Positions 8,810-17,297 of a stretch of 64,000 bases of DNA are shown here, piece after piece. This DNA is from Acidobacteriota bacterium (GTDB lineage Bacteria; Acidobacteriota; Polarisedimenticolia; JACPZX01): contig JACPZX010000018.1 of assembly GCA_016195325.1 (NCBI GenBank), positions 1 to 64,000 on the forward strand, given 5' to 3'. The notes under the pieces were generated by a model. That model saw only the letters and a list, made by a program, of their open reading frames with translations. It did no database searches and had not been told where the DNA came from. Made by a program: the position numbers and the translations under genes. The stretch's first letter is position 1, and every line of letters begins with the position of its first letter.

Positions 8810-8821
8810 GGCAGACCTCGC

Positions 8822-9502
8822 ATGAGCCCTGAGAGCGGATCCCTTCGCGGCATCGTCTTCGATCTCTGGAACACCCTCGCCTTCTCCGATGTCACGCCGA
8901 ACCCCATGGTCCTCATCGCCGAGGCGGCGGGGGTCGCCGGGCGGGCCGACTGGCGGCGCCTCCTCGAGCGCGGAATGATGACGCGGCGCCACCTCGGCAT
9001 CCGCGAGGGGCTCAAAGGGGTCGAGGCGGTATCCGGCCACCCGATCGCCGCGGCGTCGCGCGAGATCCTCATCCGCCGGTGGAACGAAGCCTCCGCGGCG
9101 ACGCGCCTCTACGACGACAGCCTGCCGGCGCTGCGCGCCCTCCGCGGGCGCTTCCGCCTCGGCCTTCTCTCGAACACGCAGTCGTTCGATCTCGACTTTC
9201 TCCAATCGCGGGGGCTTTCGCCGCTCTTCGACGCCCTCTGCCTCTCCTGCGACGAGGGGCGGTTGAAGCCCGATCCGATCTTCTTCCAGGCGGTCGCGCG
9301 GCGGCTGGGCCTCCTGCCTCGCGAGATCGCCATGGTCGGCGACAGCGTCGAGGACGACGTGCGTGGCGCCCTGGGCGCCGGCTTCGTCGCGGTTCATCTC
9401 GATCGCGGGGGCGGCGCGCCCGCGGTCGAGGGCGCCCTCGTCGTCCGGATCCTCACCGAGCTCCCCGCGCTGCTCGCGGGGGGCGACGTCCGAGGCGCGT
9501 GA
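8822..9502 (+). CDS. HAD-family hydrolase
   Basis: A 226-residue haloacid dehalogenase-like hydrolase. Motif I is degenerate: FDLWNTL, where the usual second aspartate (DxD) is replaced by W, as seen in many DLWNTL-type members. Motif II is LLSNTQSFD, motif III KPDPIFF, and motif IV MVGDSVEDDVRGALGAG. A helical cap of about 90 residues follows motif I. The substrate is not predictable. It begins 12 bases from the start of the divergent SpoIID gene, so any promoter must lie in that gene's coding region. The last 50 bases overlap the 3' end of folB on the other strand. Confidence 0.85.
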   Translation: MSPESGSLRGIVFDLWNTLAFSDVTPNPMVLIAEAAGVAGRADWRRLLERGMMTRRHLGIREGLKGVEAVSGHPIAAASREILIRRWNEASAATRLYDDSLPALRALRGRFRLGLLSNTQSFDLDFLQSRGLSPLFDALCLSCDEGRLKPDPIFFQAVARRLGLLPREIAMVGDSVEDDVRGALGAGFVAVHLDRGGGAPAVEGALVVRILTELPALLAGGDVRGA

Positions 9503-9875
9503 CCTCGACGCCGACGTAGTCGACGATCCCGTCGAGGACCGGCGTCTCCTTGCGGACCCGGACCGTCACCTCCGAGATGGGGAACTTCCTCAGGATCTCC
9601 GAGGCGATCCTCCCGGCGACGCTCTCGATCAGGTGGTACGACGCTCCCTTCCGGCCGATGTCGAGCACGATCGCGTGGACCTTTCGGTAATCGATGGTGT
9701 CCGCGAGGCCGTCCGACGCGATCGCGCGCGAGAGGTCGAGGCTCATCTCGACGTCGATGGAGCAGCGCACCCCCACGTGCCGCTCGAGCTTCGTCAGCCC
9801 GTGGTACGCGTGGAACTTGATGCCGCCGACGATGATCCTGTCCGCGCGCACCGGATTCGACCCTCGCTCCGCCAT
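9453..9875 (-). CDS. folB: dihydroneopterin aldolase FolB
   Basis: FolB converts 7,8-dihydroneopterin to 6-hydroxymethyl-dihydropterin in folate synthesis. The sequence shows the family pattern: IIVGGIKFHAYHGLTKLER (substrate-binding Y/H and E), CSIDVEMSLDLSRA, DTIDYRKVHAIVLD, HLIESVAGRIASEIL, and VTVRVRKETPVLDGIVDYVGVEVTR. Residues 1-120 cover the whole domain; the last 15 residues are an arginine-rich tail overlapping the HAD gene on the opposite strand. An AGGAG site precedes the ATG. No other folate gene is adjacent, so it is regulated alone or with the upstream beta-propeller gene. Confidence 0.93.
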   Translation of the reverse strand: MAERGSNPVRADRIIVGGIKFHAYHGLTKLERHVGVRCSIDVEMSLDLSRAIASDGLADTIDYRKVHAIVLDIGRKGASYHLIESVAGRIASEILRKFPISEVTVRVRKETPVLDGIVDYVGVEVTRLGRRPPRAARGAR

Positions 9876-9949
9876 CGTCTCGCTCCTCGCGCCGAGTCTA
9901 GTGCGCTCGATCGAGAGGGATCAACCCGCGCGGGAAGGTGAGTGGGTAC

Positions 9950-9977
9950 CCGGCCGGGCTCTCTGCGTCCCGGCCGG
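9950..9977 (-). terminator. GC-rich hairpin after the beta-propeller gene
   Basis: CCGGCCGGG (9950-9958) and CCCGGCCGG (9969-9977) form a perfect nine-base stem with a ten-base loop, just 3' of the gene ending at 9992. There is no T tract on either side, so it may only stabilise the mRNA end or act with Rho. Confidence 0.3.
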
Positions 9978-9991
9978 CCTGAGGTGTCGGG

Positions 9992-11119
9992 CTACCGTGC
10001 GACGAGGCCGTTGGCTCCCGCGGGCAGTCCGTCGACGGTTCCCACGGGGATCAATCCGCCGTCCGCGTTCAGACGGAACTCGGAGATCGTCCCGCCCCTG
10101 CCGTTGAGAGTGTACAGGTTGCGTCCATCACGGCTGAGATCCATATCGATCGGTCCGCTGCCGGTCCCCGTGCTTGCTGTGATCCCATCGGCATCCAGAA
10201 GGGTGAGGCCCCCGTCGCGGGCGATGTCAAACCCGGAGACGGTGCCGCTGCCCGTGTTCGTCGCGTACGCGAAACGACCGTCGTTCGTGACGACGACCCA
10301 GCAGGGCGCGGTCTCGTTCGTCGCCACCCGCGGATCGGTTTCGGCGAGACTTCCATCTCCGTCCAGCGAGTACGATGAGACGACACCCGCATCCGGGGCT
10401 CCCCCGAACGCTTCGGAAACGAGAAGCTGATCATGTTTGCCAAATGCGAATCCGAAGGGAGTGACGCCGGCGGAGGGGAAGATCAATGGGTTGCCCGCGG
10501 CACCGTCGGCATCCACAGGGAAAGTCAAGATATGATTTGTCGCCTTCTCGGTGACGACGAGGAACGCCCCGTCCGGCGAGAATGAGATTTGCGCCGGGGC
10601 GGTCTGGACCGCGCTCAGCGGACGGGTTGAGCCAGGGATGGGCGAGAGGGCCCCATCGAGGGAGATTCGGAACCCCGCGATGCCGTCTGTGCTTCCTACC
10701 GTGCCTCCGGCGAACAGGACGTAGAGGAGCTTGTGCCGAATCGCGAGGCTCACCGGCCGGCGCCCGCCCGCCGAAAACGCGCCGCGAAGGGCGAGACCAC
10801 CGGGGACGATGTCCATGACCGAGATGTCATCGCTCGCCGCGTTCACCGCAAACAGACGGCGATGATTGTCGCTCGCCACGAGACCACCCTGGTTCCCGAG
10901 GCCGCCGCCCGTTCCCAGCCCGCCGGTCGGATAGCTCCCGGCGGGGGTGAGCGCTCCGCTCGCGGCACGGTCGTAGACAAGAATCGCGTTGCCGCTCGCT
11001 CCGTTGGTGGCGACGAAGACCGATCCCGGCGTGTCCATCGCCACGATAGGGGCGACGGAGATTGCGGCGGCCAGGCCCGCGTTCAGGAAGGCTCGACGGA
11101 TGAGAAGACGTGAAATCAC
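9992..11119 (-). CDS. secreted seven-bladed beta-propeller (lactonase-like)
   Basis: A signal-like N-terminus (VISRLLIRRAFLNAGLAAAISVAPIVA) with a twin-arginine-like IRRAF leads into a propeller of the 6-phosphogluconolactonase/YVTN type. Its blades include VFVATNGASGNAILVYDR, LFAVNAASDDISVMDI, LLYVLFAGG, FAYATNTGSGTVSGFDI and LYTLNGRGGTISEFRL. These proteins hydrolyse lactones or simply bind ligands; no catalytic residues can be assigned. I preferred the GTG at 11119, five bases after GAGG, giving 375 residues, over the open frame up to 11257, which has no signal character. It is transcribed divergently from the ECF sigma gene. Confidence 0.8.
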   Translation of the reverse strand: MISRLLIRRAFLNAGLAAAISVAPIVAMDTPGSVFVATNGASGNAILVYDRAASGALTPAGSYPTGGLGTGGGLGNQGGLVASDNHRRLFAVNAASDDISVMDIVPGGLALRGAFSAGGRRPVSLAIRHKLLYVLFAGGTVGSTDGIAGFRISLDGALSPIPGSTRPLSAVQTAPAQISFSPDGAFLVVTEKATNHILTFPVDADGAAGNPLIFPSAGVTPFGFAFGKHDQLLVSEAFGGAPDAGVVSSYSLDGDGSLAETDPRVATNETAPCWVVVTNDGRFAYATNTGSGTVSGFDIARDGGLTLLDADGITASTGTGSGPIDMDLSRDGRNLYTLNGRGGTISEFRLNADGGLIPVGTVDGLPAGANGLVAR

Positions 11120-11284
11120 CTGCACCTCGCTTGCGCCGCGCGGCGCGTTGGGGACGGGTGGCCCGCTGCGCGCGGCCGGCCCGTCGTGTCGTAGAAGGCG
11201 TGAACCGCGGCGTGCGAGAAAAAGTTCCCGGACCGCTCGTGCACCGTGGGCCTCCATGATTCTCAGCGTCTATAGTCGCCGTCG

Positions 11285-11845
11285 ATGTCGACGCGCGCCG
11301 AATTCGAACAGATCGCCCTCCCGCATGCGGGCGCGCTCCACGCGACGGCGCGACGCGTTCTTCGGACCGAGGAGGACGCCTCCGACGCGGTCCAGGAGAC
11401 ATTTCTCCGCGCGTACCGGACGTACGGCAATTTCCGGCCGGGAACCAACGCCAGGGCATGGCTGTTCACGATCCTGCACTCGGTCATCGCGAACACGTGG
11501 CAGCGCGCCCGACGGGCGCCGAAAACGTTTTCGATCGAGGCCATGGCCGAAAAGTGGGAGGGCGGTTTCGAACTCCAGGACCCCGCCGCGCTCTCCGCAA
11601 TTCTCGGAAACCCGGGACTCGACTGGCCATCCGAGGAAGTCGAACTGGCGGTCAAGGGTCTTCGAAGGGACTTCCGCATCGCGGTCCTCCTGGTGGACGT
11701 CGAGGATTTTTCCTACGAGGAGGCCGCGGCGATCTGCGGCTGCCCGACGGGCACACTCCGGTCCCGACTTTTCCGCGGCCGGCGGCTTCTCGCGACGGCG
11801 CTCCACGATCTCGCGGGCCGCCGCGGCCACGTGGTGAGGAAGTAA
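11285..11845 (+). CDS. ECF-family RNA polymerase sigma factor
   Basis: A 186-residue extracytoplasmic-function sigma factor. Region 2 is clear: ALHATARRVLRTEEDASDAVQETFLRAYRTYGNFRPGTNARAWLF gives the 2.1-2.4 helices, including the DAVQETFLRA core-binding segment. Region 4 is VLLVDVEDFSYEEAAAICGCPTGTLRSRLFRGRRLL, a helix-turn-helix that reads the -35 element. The two are joined by a linker of about 50 residues. The next gene, starting one base later, is a zinc-finger anti-sigma factor, so the pair is a regulatory switch. No ribosome site is evident before the ATG; TATAGT at 11272-11277 lies so close that a very short leader is possible. Confidence 0.93.
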   Translation: MSTRAEFEQIALPHAGALHATARRVLRTEEDASDAVQETFLRAYRTYGNFRPGTNARAWLFTILHSVIANTWQRARRAPKTFSIEAMAEKWEGGFELQDPAALSAILGNPGLDWPSEEVELAVKGLRRDFRIAVLLVDVEDFSYEEAAAICGCPTGTLRSRLFRGRRLLATALHDLAGRRGHVVRK

Positions 11846-11846
11846 C

Positions 11847-12644
11847 GTGAACGGCGACTCCCGGTCCCTCCATCCCCGCGACTCCCTCCAGGAGCTCGCC
11901 GACGGCCTGCTGGATCCCTCTCGCGGGGCGGCGATCGCCTCGCATCTCGAGCTGTGTTCATCCTGTCGTGACGAGCTGGCCGTCATTCGCAAGACGCGAG
12001 AGATCGTGGGCGAGGCCTTGCGCCACGCGCCGCCCAACGAGAGCGTGACGTCCCGTGTCCTGGAAGCTCTCGATCGCGAGGACGCCGCGCGCTCGCGGAG
12101 TCGTCGTCACAGATCGATGCGATGGGTCGCTGCGGCAGCCGTGGCTGCGGCGGCGGTCCTCGGGGTGCTGCTGCTGCGCCCGCCCGGGCCCGACATCGTC
12201 GAGATGTTCGCAGGCGACGTGCGCGACTACGCGGCGGGCCGCGTCACGGTCGCGATGAAAACTGCCGACGTGCGAGCGATGGAAGGATGGTTTGCGGCGA
12301 ACGGGATCGCCTTCGAAACGAGGGTCTTCGATCTCGGGATGATGGACTGGACGCTCAAGGGAGGCCGAATCCAGCGCCATGGTTCCGGTTCGCGAGCACT
12401 CTTCGTCTATCGTGACGGACGCGGACGGATCATGATCTGCCAGATGTACGAGGGCTCGATGACAGCCCTCCCCGAGGGGGGAGAGACTCGCGACGTGCGC
12501 GGTGTGCGATTCCGAATCTTCGAGCGCTCGGGAATCACCGTCGTATTCTGGGAGGAGGGCCGCGTGGCTTGCGTGCTCGGCGGGGCGATCCCTCGTGCCG
12601 AGATCATGGCGCTGGCGGTCGCCAAGGCGCAACAGCGGTCGTAG
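11847..12644 (+). CDS. membrane anti-sigma factor with zinc-finger domain
   Basis: Residues 1-50 contain the anti-sigma zinc finger HLELCSSCRDEL (HxxxCxxC), preceded by LQELADGLLDPSRG. This is the domain that grips ECF sigma factors. One transmembrane helix follows a basic stretch at about residues 92-112 (RWVAAAAVAAAAVLGVLLL), putting the remaining 150 residues in the periplasm. That part (MFAGDVRDYAAGRVTVAMKTADV, GIAFETRVFDL, ITVVFWEEGRVACVLGG) resembles sensor domains of other ECF anti-sigma factors. The GTG start is two bases after the sigma stop. The periplasmic signal is unknown. Confidence 0.88.
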   Translation: MNGDSRSLHPRDSLQELADGLLDPSRGAAIASHLELCSSCRDELAVIRKTREIVGEALRHAPPNESVTSRVLEALDREDAARSRSRRHRSMRWVAAAAVAAAAVLGVLLLRPPGPDIVEMFAGDVRDYAAGRVTVAMKTADVRAMEGWFAANGIAFETRVFDLGMMDWTLKGGRIQRHGSGSRALFVYRDGRGRIMICQMYEGSMTALPEGGETRDVRGVRFRIFERSGITVVFWEEGRVACVLGGAIPRAEIMALAVAKAQQRS

Positions 12645-12690
12645 AGACCCCGAGGGCGTGCCGCGCCCAGCTCCGGCGCGCCGCCTCGTG

Positions 12691-12718
12691 TTGACATAGA
12701 TCGGGGTCGGCTTATCAT
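12691..12718 (+). promoter_or_regulatory. sigma70-type promoter of the peptidase/POT operon
   Basis: A perfect TTGACA (12691-12696) and TATCAT (12713-12718) are spaced by 16 bases. They lie about 80 bases before the GTG at 12799, whose ribosome site is GGAGGGGG. Confidence 0.6.
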
Positions 12719-12798
12719 GCCCCGTCGTCGGGCGTTTCGGCATGCGGCGCGGCGCCGCCGCCGGGCGGGCACGGCACAACCGGGAGGGGGTCCCGGCA

Positions 12799-13260
12799 GT
12801 GACGATCATCGGCTTCGTGGGCGAGATCTATTTCGAGGACAAGGTGGTCGCCCACTACAAGAACGGCCGCATCGTGAAGGGGCACGCGAAGGACTTCAGC
12901 CCCGCGAGCGACGAGTTCACTCTTCAGCCGTACGCGGCGGAGTCTCAGCCCGTGAGCGTCGCCTTCGAGGATCTCAAGGCGGTCTTCCACGTGCGGACGT
13001 TCGAGGGGAACCGCGAGCACCCGCCCTCCCCGGAGGCGGTCGGCGAGATCGAGGAGCCCCGGTTCCGCGCGGCGATGGCGAGGGGGAAGAAGGCGCTCCT
13101 GGAGTTCCGGGACGGCGAGCGCATGTGGGGGTTCGCCCAGGGGCTCGAGACGAGCCAGCCCGGCTTCTTCTTCTTCCCCACCGACCCGGGCAGCAACAAT
13201 CTCCGTATCTACGTCGTCCGCTCCGCGCTGAAAGATCTCGTGCTGCTCGATCGAGCCTAG
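12799..13260 (+). CDS. conserved protein of unknown function (DUF6982-like)
   Basis: A 153-residue cytoplasmic protein with two related beta-rich halves. The first holds VVAHYKNGRIVKGHAKDFSP ... VSVAFEDLKAVFHVRTFEGN; the second holds ALLEFRDGERMWGFAQGLE ... GFFFFPTDPGSNNLRIYVV. The pattern 'xxFxDGExxxGxxxxxxxxxxGFFxxPxD' is typical of small DUF6982-like proteins. I assign that family with modest confidence. The GTG at 12799 is chosen because GGAGGGGG lies upstream and the family homology starts there; the earlier ATG at 12742 adds an arginine-rich piece. It is the first gene after a good promoter and is followed 43 bases later by an aminopeptidase. Confidence 0.65.
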   Translation: MTIIGFVGEIYFEDKVVAHYKNGRIVKGHAKDFSPASDEFTLQPYAAESQPVSVAFEDLKAVFHVRTFEGNREHPPSPEAVGEIEEPRFRAAMARGKKALLEFRDGERMWGFAQGLETSQPGFFFFPTDPGSNNLRIYVVRSALKDLVLLDRA

Positions 13261-13303
13261 TCCCGCCGCAAGGAAGCAGAAGAGGAAGAAAAGGAGCCCC
13301 ACC

Positions 13304-14494
13304 ATGCCGCGCCCTCTCGACGTCGCCGCCGTCCAGCAGGCCCTCGCCTCGTTCAAGCTCGACGGGTGGCTCTTCTACGACTTCCACCACAGCGATCCTC
13401 TCGGCTACCGCATCCTTGGTCTCTCGGAAGACCGGATGGCGACGCGGCGCTGGTTCTACTTCATCCCGGTGAAGGGGGCCCCGTCGAAGATCACGCACAA
13501 GATCGAGCCCGACATGCTCGAGCCGGCCGCGGGGCGGAGCCTCCCCTACTCGGGGCTCCACGAGCTGAACGCACGGCTCGACTCGATCCTCAAGGGGTGC
13601 CGGCGCGTCGCGATGCAGTACTCCCCCGAGAACGCGATCCCCTACATCTCGAGGGTCGACGCGGGGACGATCGAGATGATTCGCAAGCGCGGAGTCGAGG
13701 TGATCTCGTCGGCCGATCTCGTCCAGACCTTCGAGGCGACGATGACCGACGCGCAGCTCCAGACGCACCTCGACGCGGCCGCGGTGCTGAGGGAGACGGT
13801 CGATCTCACGTTCCGGGAGGTGAGGCGCCGCCTCCTCGCGAACGTCCCCACCAACGAGTACGAGATCCAGCAGTTCATGGTGAAGCACTTCGAGAAGAAC
13901 AACTGCGTCTTCGACCACGCCCCCATCGTCGCCGTCAACGAGCACAGCGGGAACCCGCACTACGGCCCCACCCCGGAGACGGCCTCCCCCATCAAGCGGG
14001 GCGATCACTTCCTGATCGATCTCTGGTGCAAGAAGAACGTCCCCGACGCCGTCTACGCCGACATCACGTGGACCGCCTTCCTCGACACGAGCGTTCCGGC
14101 CGAGAACCAGAAGGTCTTCGACGTCGTCACCGGCGGGCGCGACGCGGCGGCGACCTTCGCCCTCGAGGGGCTCAACGGCGGGCGCGAGATCATGGGCTGG
14201 GAGGTGGACGACGTCTCGCGCGGCTTCATCGCGGGGAAGGGGTACGGCGACTACTTCGTGCACCGCACCGGGCACAACCTCTCGTACGAGGTCCACGGGA
14301 ACGGCGCCAACATCGATCACTTCGAGACGAAGGACGACCGGCGGCTCATCCCGCGAACCGCCTTCACGATCGAGCCCGGCGTCTACCTCCCGAAGTTCGG
14401 CGTGCGGAGCGAGATCGACATCTACATCGGCCAGGGGAACGCGCGGATCACCGGCGAGCCGATCCAGAAGCGCATCGAGCCCCTCCTCGCGTGA
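13304..14494 (+). CDS. M24-family (Xaa-Pro) aminopeptidase
   Basis: Removes N-terminal residues, typically before proline, using two metal ions. The N-terminal 160 residues are a creatinase-like non-catalytic domain (SFKLDGWLFYDFHHSDPLGYRIL). The C-terminal pita-bread domain shows all five metal ligands in order: Asp in DHFLIDLW, Asp in VYADITW, His in HRTGHNLS, Glu in FTIEPGVY and Glu in RSEIDIYI. No signal peptide is present, so it is cytoplasmic. AGGAG precedes the ATG. The stop overlaps the start of the following peptide transporter (GTGA), which makes intracellular digestion of imported peptides the likely role. Confidence 0.9.
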   Translation: MPRPLDVAAVQQALASFKLDGWLFYDFHHSDPLGYRILGLSEDRMATRRWFYFIPVKGAPSKITHKIEPDMLEPAAGRSLPYSGLHELNARLDSILKGCRRVAMQYSPENAIPYISRVDAGTIEMIRKRGVEVISSADLVQTFEATMTDAQLQTHLDAAAVLRETVDLTFREVRRRLLANVPTNEYEIQQFMVKHFEKNNCVFDHAPIVAVNEHSGNPHYGPTPETASPIKRGDHFLIDLWCKKNVPDAVYADITWTAFLDTSVPAENQKVFDVVTGGRDAAATFALEGLNGGREIMGWEVDDVSRGFIAGKGYGDYFVHRTGHNLSYEVHGNGANIDHFETKDDRRLIPRTAFTIEPGVYLPKFGVRSEIDIYIGQGNARITGEPIQKRIEPLLA

Positions 14495-15795
14495 CGGGGC
14501 ACCCGCGGGGCCTTGTCACCCTCTTCTTCACCGAGATGTGGGAGAGGTTCAGCTTCTATGGCCTGCGGGCCCTCCTCATCCTCTACATGGTCGCCTCGGC
14601 CGAGAGGGGGGGCCTCGGCTACTCGACGCAGCACGCCGCAGCGATCTACGGCTGGTACACCGCCCTCGCGTACGCCGCGGCGATACCGGGGGGGTGGATC
14701 GCCGATCGGCTCATCGGGCCGTACCGATCGGTGCTCGTCGGCGGCATCCTCATCGCCGCGGGGCAGATCTCCCTCATCTTCCACGCGGTGCCGTTCTTCT
14801 ACCTCGGGCTCGCGCTGATCGTCGCGGGGACGGGGCTTCTGAAGCCGAACGCCAGCACGATGGTGGGCTCTCTCTACGACGAGGGGGATCCGAGGCGCGA
14901 CGCGGGCTTTTCGATCTTCTACATGGGGATCAACCTCGGCGCGGGGATCGCGCCCCTCATCTGCGGCTGGCTCGGCCAGAACGTCGACTGGCACTACGGC
15001 TTCGGCGCGGGCGCCGCCGGGATGGTCCTCGGCCTCGGTCAGTACGTCCTCGGCAAGAAGCACCTGGTCCCGGCGCTCGACCGGCTGAAGGCGGCGAAGC
15101 CCGCCGCGAAGAACGCAGGCGCCCCCGCCGCGCCGGCGAGCGCCCCCTTCACCGCCGTCGAGTGGAAGCGGATCGCCGCGATCAGCGTCCTCTTCCTCTT
15201 CGCCACCCTCTTCTGGGCCGCCTTCGAGCAGGCCGGGAGCAGCCTCAACCTCTTCGCCGACCGGATGACCGACAACCGGGCGCTGGGGTTCGCCTTCCCG
15301 TCGACGTGGTACCAGGCGGTCAACTCGATCTTCATCATCGCCCTCGCCCCCGTCGTCGGCTGGATCTGGATCCGGATGGGAAAGCGCGAGCCGTCGAGCC
15401 CGGCGAAGTTCACCTGGGGGCTTCTCTTCGTGGGCTTGGGCTTCCTCCTCCTCGTCCCGGCGGCGAGGATCGCCTCCCCTCCCGACCGCCTCGTCTCGCC
15501 GTGGTGGCTCGTGGGCGTGTACCTCCTGCACACGATCGGCGAGCTGTGCCTGAGCCCGGTGGGGTTGAGCGTCGTCACGAAGCTCGCGCCGCCGCGCATC
15601 GTCGGGAGCATGATGGGGATCTGGTTCCTGTCGCTGTCGTTCGGGAACAAGATCGGCGGCTGGGTCGCCGGCTTCTTCGAGACGCTGCCCCTTCCGCAGC
15701 TCTTCGGCGCCGTCTTCGCGACGACCGCCGCGGCGGCCCTCATCCTTGTTTTCCTGATGAAGCCCATCCGCAATCTCATGGGAGGCGTGCATTGA
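14491..15795 (+). CDS. POT/PTR-family proton-dependent oligopeptide transporter
   Basis: A 434-residue polytopic membrane protein of the proton-dependent oligopeptide transporter family. The signature ExxERFxYYG appears as EMWERFSFYGLRALLILYM in helix 1. The second family motif is FSIFYMGINLGAGIAP, with GTGLLKPNASTMVGSLY before it. Further on, WAAFEQAGSSLNLFADR and IGELCLSPVGLSVVTKLAP match helices 7 and 10. About 12 membrane segments can be traced. It starts at a GTG overlapping the aminopeptidase stop, with no separate ribosome site, so expression is coupled. Likely substrates are di- and tripeptides. Confidence 0.9.
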   Translation: MTGHPRGLVTLFFTEMWERFSFYGLRALLILYMVASAERGGLGYSTQHAAAIYGWYTALAYAAAIPGGWIADRLIGPYRSVLVGGILIAAGQISLIFHAVPFFYLGLALIVAGTGLLKPNASTMVGSLYDEGDPRRDAGFSIFYMGINLGAGIAPLICGWLGQNVDWHYGFGAGAAGMVLGLGQYVLGKKHLVPALDRLKAAKPAAKNAGAPAAPASAPFTAVEWKRIAAISVLFLFATLFWAAFEQAGSSLNLFADRMTDNRALGFAFPSTWYQAVNSIFIIALAPVVGWIWIRMGKREPSSPAKFTWGLLFVGLGFLLLVPAARIASPPDRLVSPWWLVGVYLLHTIGELCLSPVGLSVVTKLAPPRIVGSMMGIWFLSLSFGNKIGGWVAGFFETLPLPQLFGAVFATTAAAALILVFLMKPIRNLMGGVH

Positions 15796-17015
15796 GCGGG
15801 AAGGGATTCGTCGCGTCGCTACGGGAATTCTCCGTCTCGTTCTGGTCCGCCAACATCTCGGAGCTCTTCGAGCGGATCGCCTTCTACGGGATGACGTCGG
15901 CCCTCGTCCTCTACTTGACCAAGTCGCGCGGCTTCGAGAGCTCGACGGCCATCGTCATCGGCGGCTACTTCGGCCTCTTCACCTACGGCCTCGCCGCCCT
16001 CTCCGGCTTTCTCGCCGACATCCTCGGCTACAGGAAGGCGATCCTCCTCGCCTACTCGCTCCTCTCCGCCGGCTACTTCCTCGTCGGGGAGGCCGCGGGG
16101 ACGATCCCGATCCTCGGCGCCCTCTTCCTCGTCGCCTTCGGCGCGTCGCTCATCAAGCCGAGCATCACCGGGACGGTCCAGAAATCGTGCAGCGAGGCGA
16201 TCCGGCCGCTGGGGTTCTCGATCTACTACACGCTCGTCAACATCGGCGGGTCGGCGGGGCCGATCCTCGGCGGCTGGCTCCGGGACAACACGGGGGTCGA
16301 CAAGGTCTTCCTGATGAGCGCCGGCTCGGCGGCGATCGCCCTCACGCTGATCTTCCTCGTCTTCAAGGAGCCGAAGGCGGCCGACGGGGATGAGGAGCCG
16401 AAGAAGCGCTTCGGGGAGTTCCTGACGGACTTCGGGAAGGTCCTCACGAACGGGCGATTGATGCTCCTGGTCGTCTGCATCGCCGGGTTCTGGAGCATGT
16501 TCTACCAGTTCTACGGCCCGATGCCCCTGTACGTGACCGACGATCTGAAGGGATCGAGCACCGCGCTCGGCGTCCTCATCGCCCTCGACGGCGCCCTCAT
16601 CGTCTGCTTCCAGGTCGTCGTCGGCCACCTGGTGCGAAACCTCTCGCCGGGGCGGGCCGTCCTCCTCGCGACGCTCGTGGCCTCGGGCGGCATCGCCTTC
16701 ATGGGGGTGGCGCCGTCGATCGTCGTGACGGGGATAGGCATCATGGGCTTTTCCGTCGGCGAGATGATCTACTCGGCCCACTTCTACCGCTACGTCGGGA
16801 GCATCGCGCCGAAGGACCAGATCGGGATGTTCATGGGATTCGCGTTCCTGCCGATCGCCCTCGGCTACTTCCTCTCGGGGCTCATCGGCGGCCCGGTCTA
16901 CGCCTTCTGCAAGGCGGCCGGAGCGCCGCAGATGATGTGGTTCGTCTTCTCAGGCGTCGGGCTCATCTCCTCGGCCGGCCTCTGGTGGCTCGCAAGGAAG
17001 CCGGCGGCGGCGTAG
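15792..17015 (+). CDS. second POT-family peptide transporter
   Basis: A 407-residue paralogue of the preceding transporter, but divergent: ELFERIAFYGMTSALVLYL carries the ExxERxxxYG signature, followed by GALFLVAFGASLIKPSITGTVQKS and FSIYYTLVNIGGSAGPILGG. Around 12 hydrophobic helices are visible. It lacks the FEQAG-type helix 7 motif of the first copy, which suggests a different substrate or a subgroup within the major facilitator superfamily. The only reasonable start is a TTG at 15792 that overlaps the previous stop (TTGA). It ends the operon; an A+T-richer stretch with a new promoter follows. Confidence 0.82.
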   Translation: MSGKGFVASLREFSVSFWSANISELFERIAFYGMTSALVLYLTKSRGFESSTAIVIGGYFGLFTYGLAALSGFLADILGYRKAILLAYSLLSAGYFLVGEAAGTIPILGALFLVAFGASLIKPSITGTVQKSCSEAIRPLGFSIYYTLVNIGGSAGPILGGWLRDNTGVDKVFLMSAGSAAIALTLIFLVFKEPKAADGDEEPKKRFGEFLTDFGKVLTNGRLMLLVVCIAGFWSMFYQFYGPMPLYVTDDLKGSSTALGVLIALDGALIVCFQVVVGHLVRNLSPGRAVLLATLVASGGIAFMGVAPSIVVTGIGIMGFSVGEMIYSAHFYRYVGSIAPKDQIGMFMGFAFLPIALGYFLSGLIGGPVYAFCKAAGAPQMMWFVFSGVGLISSAGLWWLARKPAAA

Positions 17016-17085
17016 CGCTGCCCCCGCACCCAAGTCCGTAATTCACTCTGCGGCTGGCAATCTGCCCCTGCGCGTGCAATTCTTC

Positions 17086-17114
17086 TTGACATATCATGTT
17101 AGCTACAATAAATT
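17086..17114 (+). promoter_or_regulatory. promoter of the GTPase island
   Basis: A perfect TTGACA (17086-17091) and TAAATT (17109-17114) lie 17 bases apart in an unusually A+T-rich stretch (17081-17130). The long leader to 17298 is about 180 bases. I see no other features in 17016-17085 or in 17130-17283. Confidence 0.55.
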
Positions 17115-17297
17115 GCTGTAGTCTGAATCTCGAGCCGTGATGTGGCCTACGGCCGAGCTCGGAGCTCGTTGCCCGTTGTTCCGCGTACGCGAATTTCGCG
17201 CTCCCACGGGGAGCGTTGTCCGCGGGCCGCGGCGTCGCCCTAGAGCACATGCTACTCGGAGCGCGATCTAACCGCGGATCGTTGAGAGGTGAGCCTA

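Noticed and set aside
12742-12798. ATG at 12742 as the start of the DUF6982-like protein
   Set aside because: The added 19 residues are Arg/Ala-rich without homology, whereas the GTG at 12799 has a GGAGGGGG site.
17092-17109. TACAAT (17104-17109) as the -10 box of the GTPase promoter
   Set aside because: It is only 12 bases from TTGACA, too close for sigma70; TAAATT at 17109-17114 has the correct spacing.
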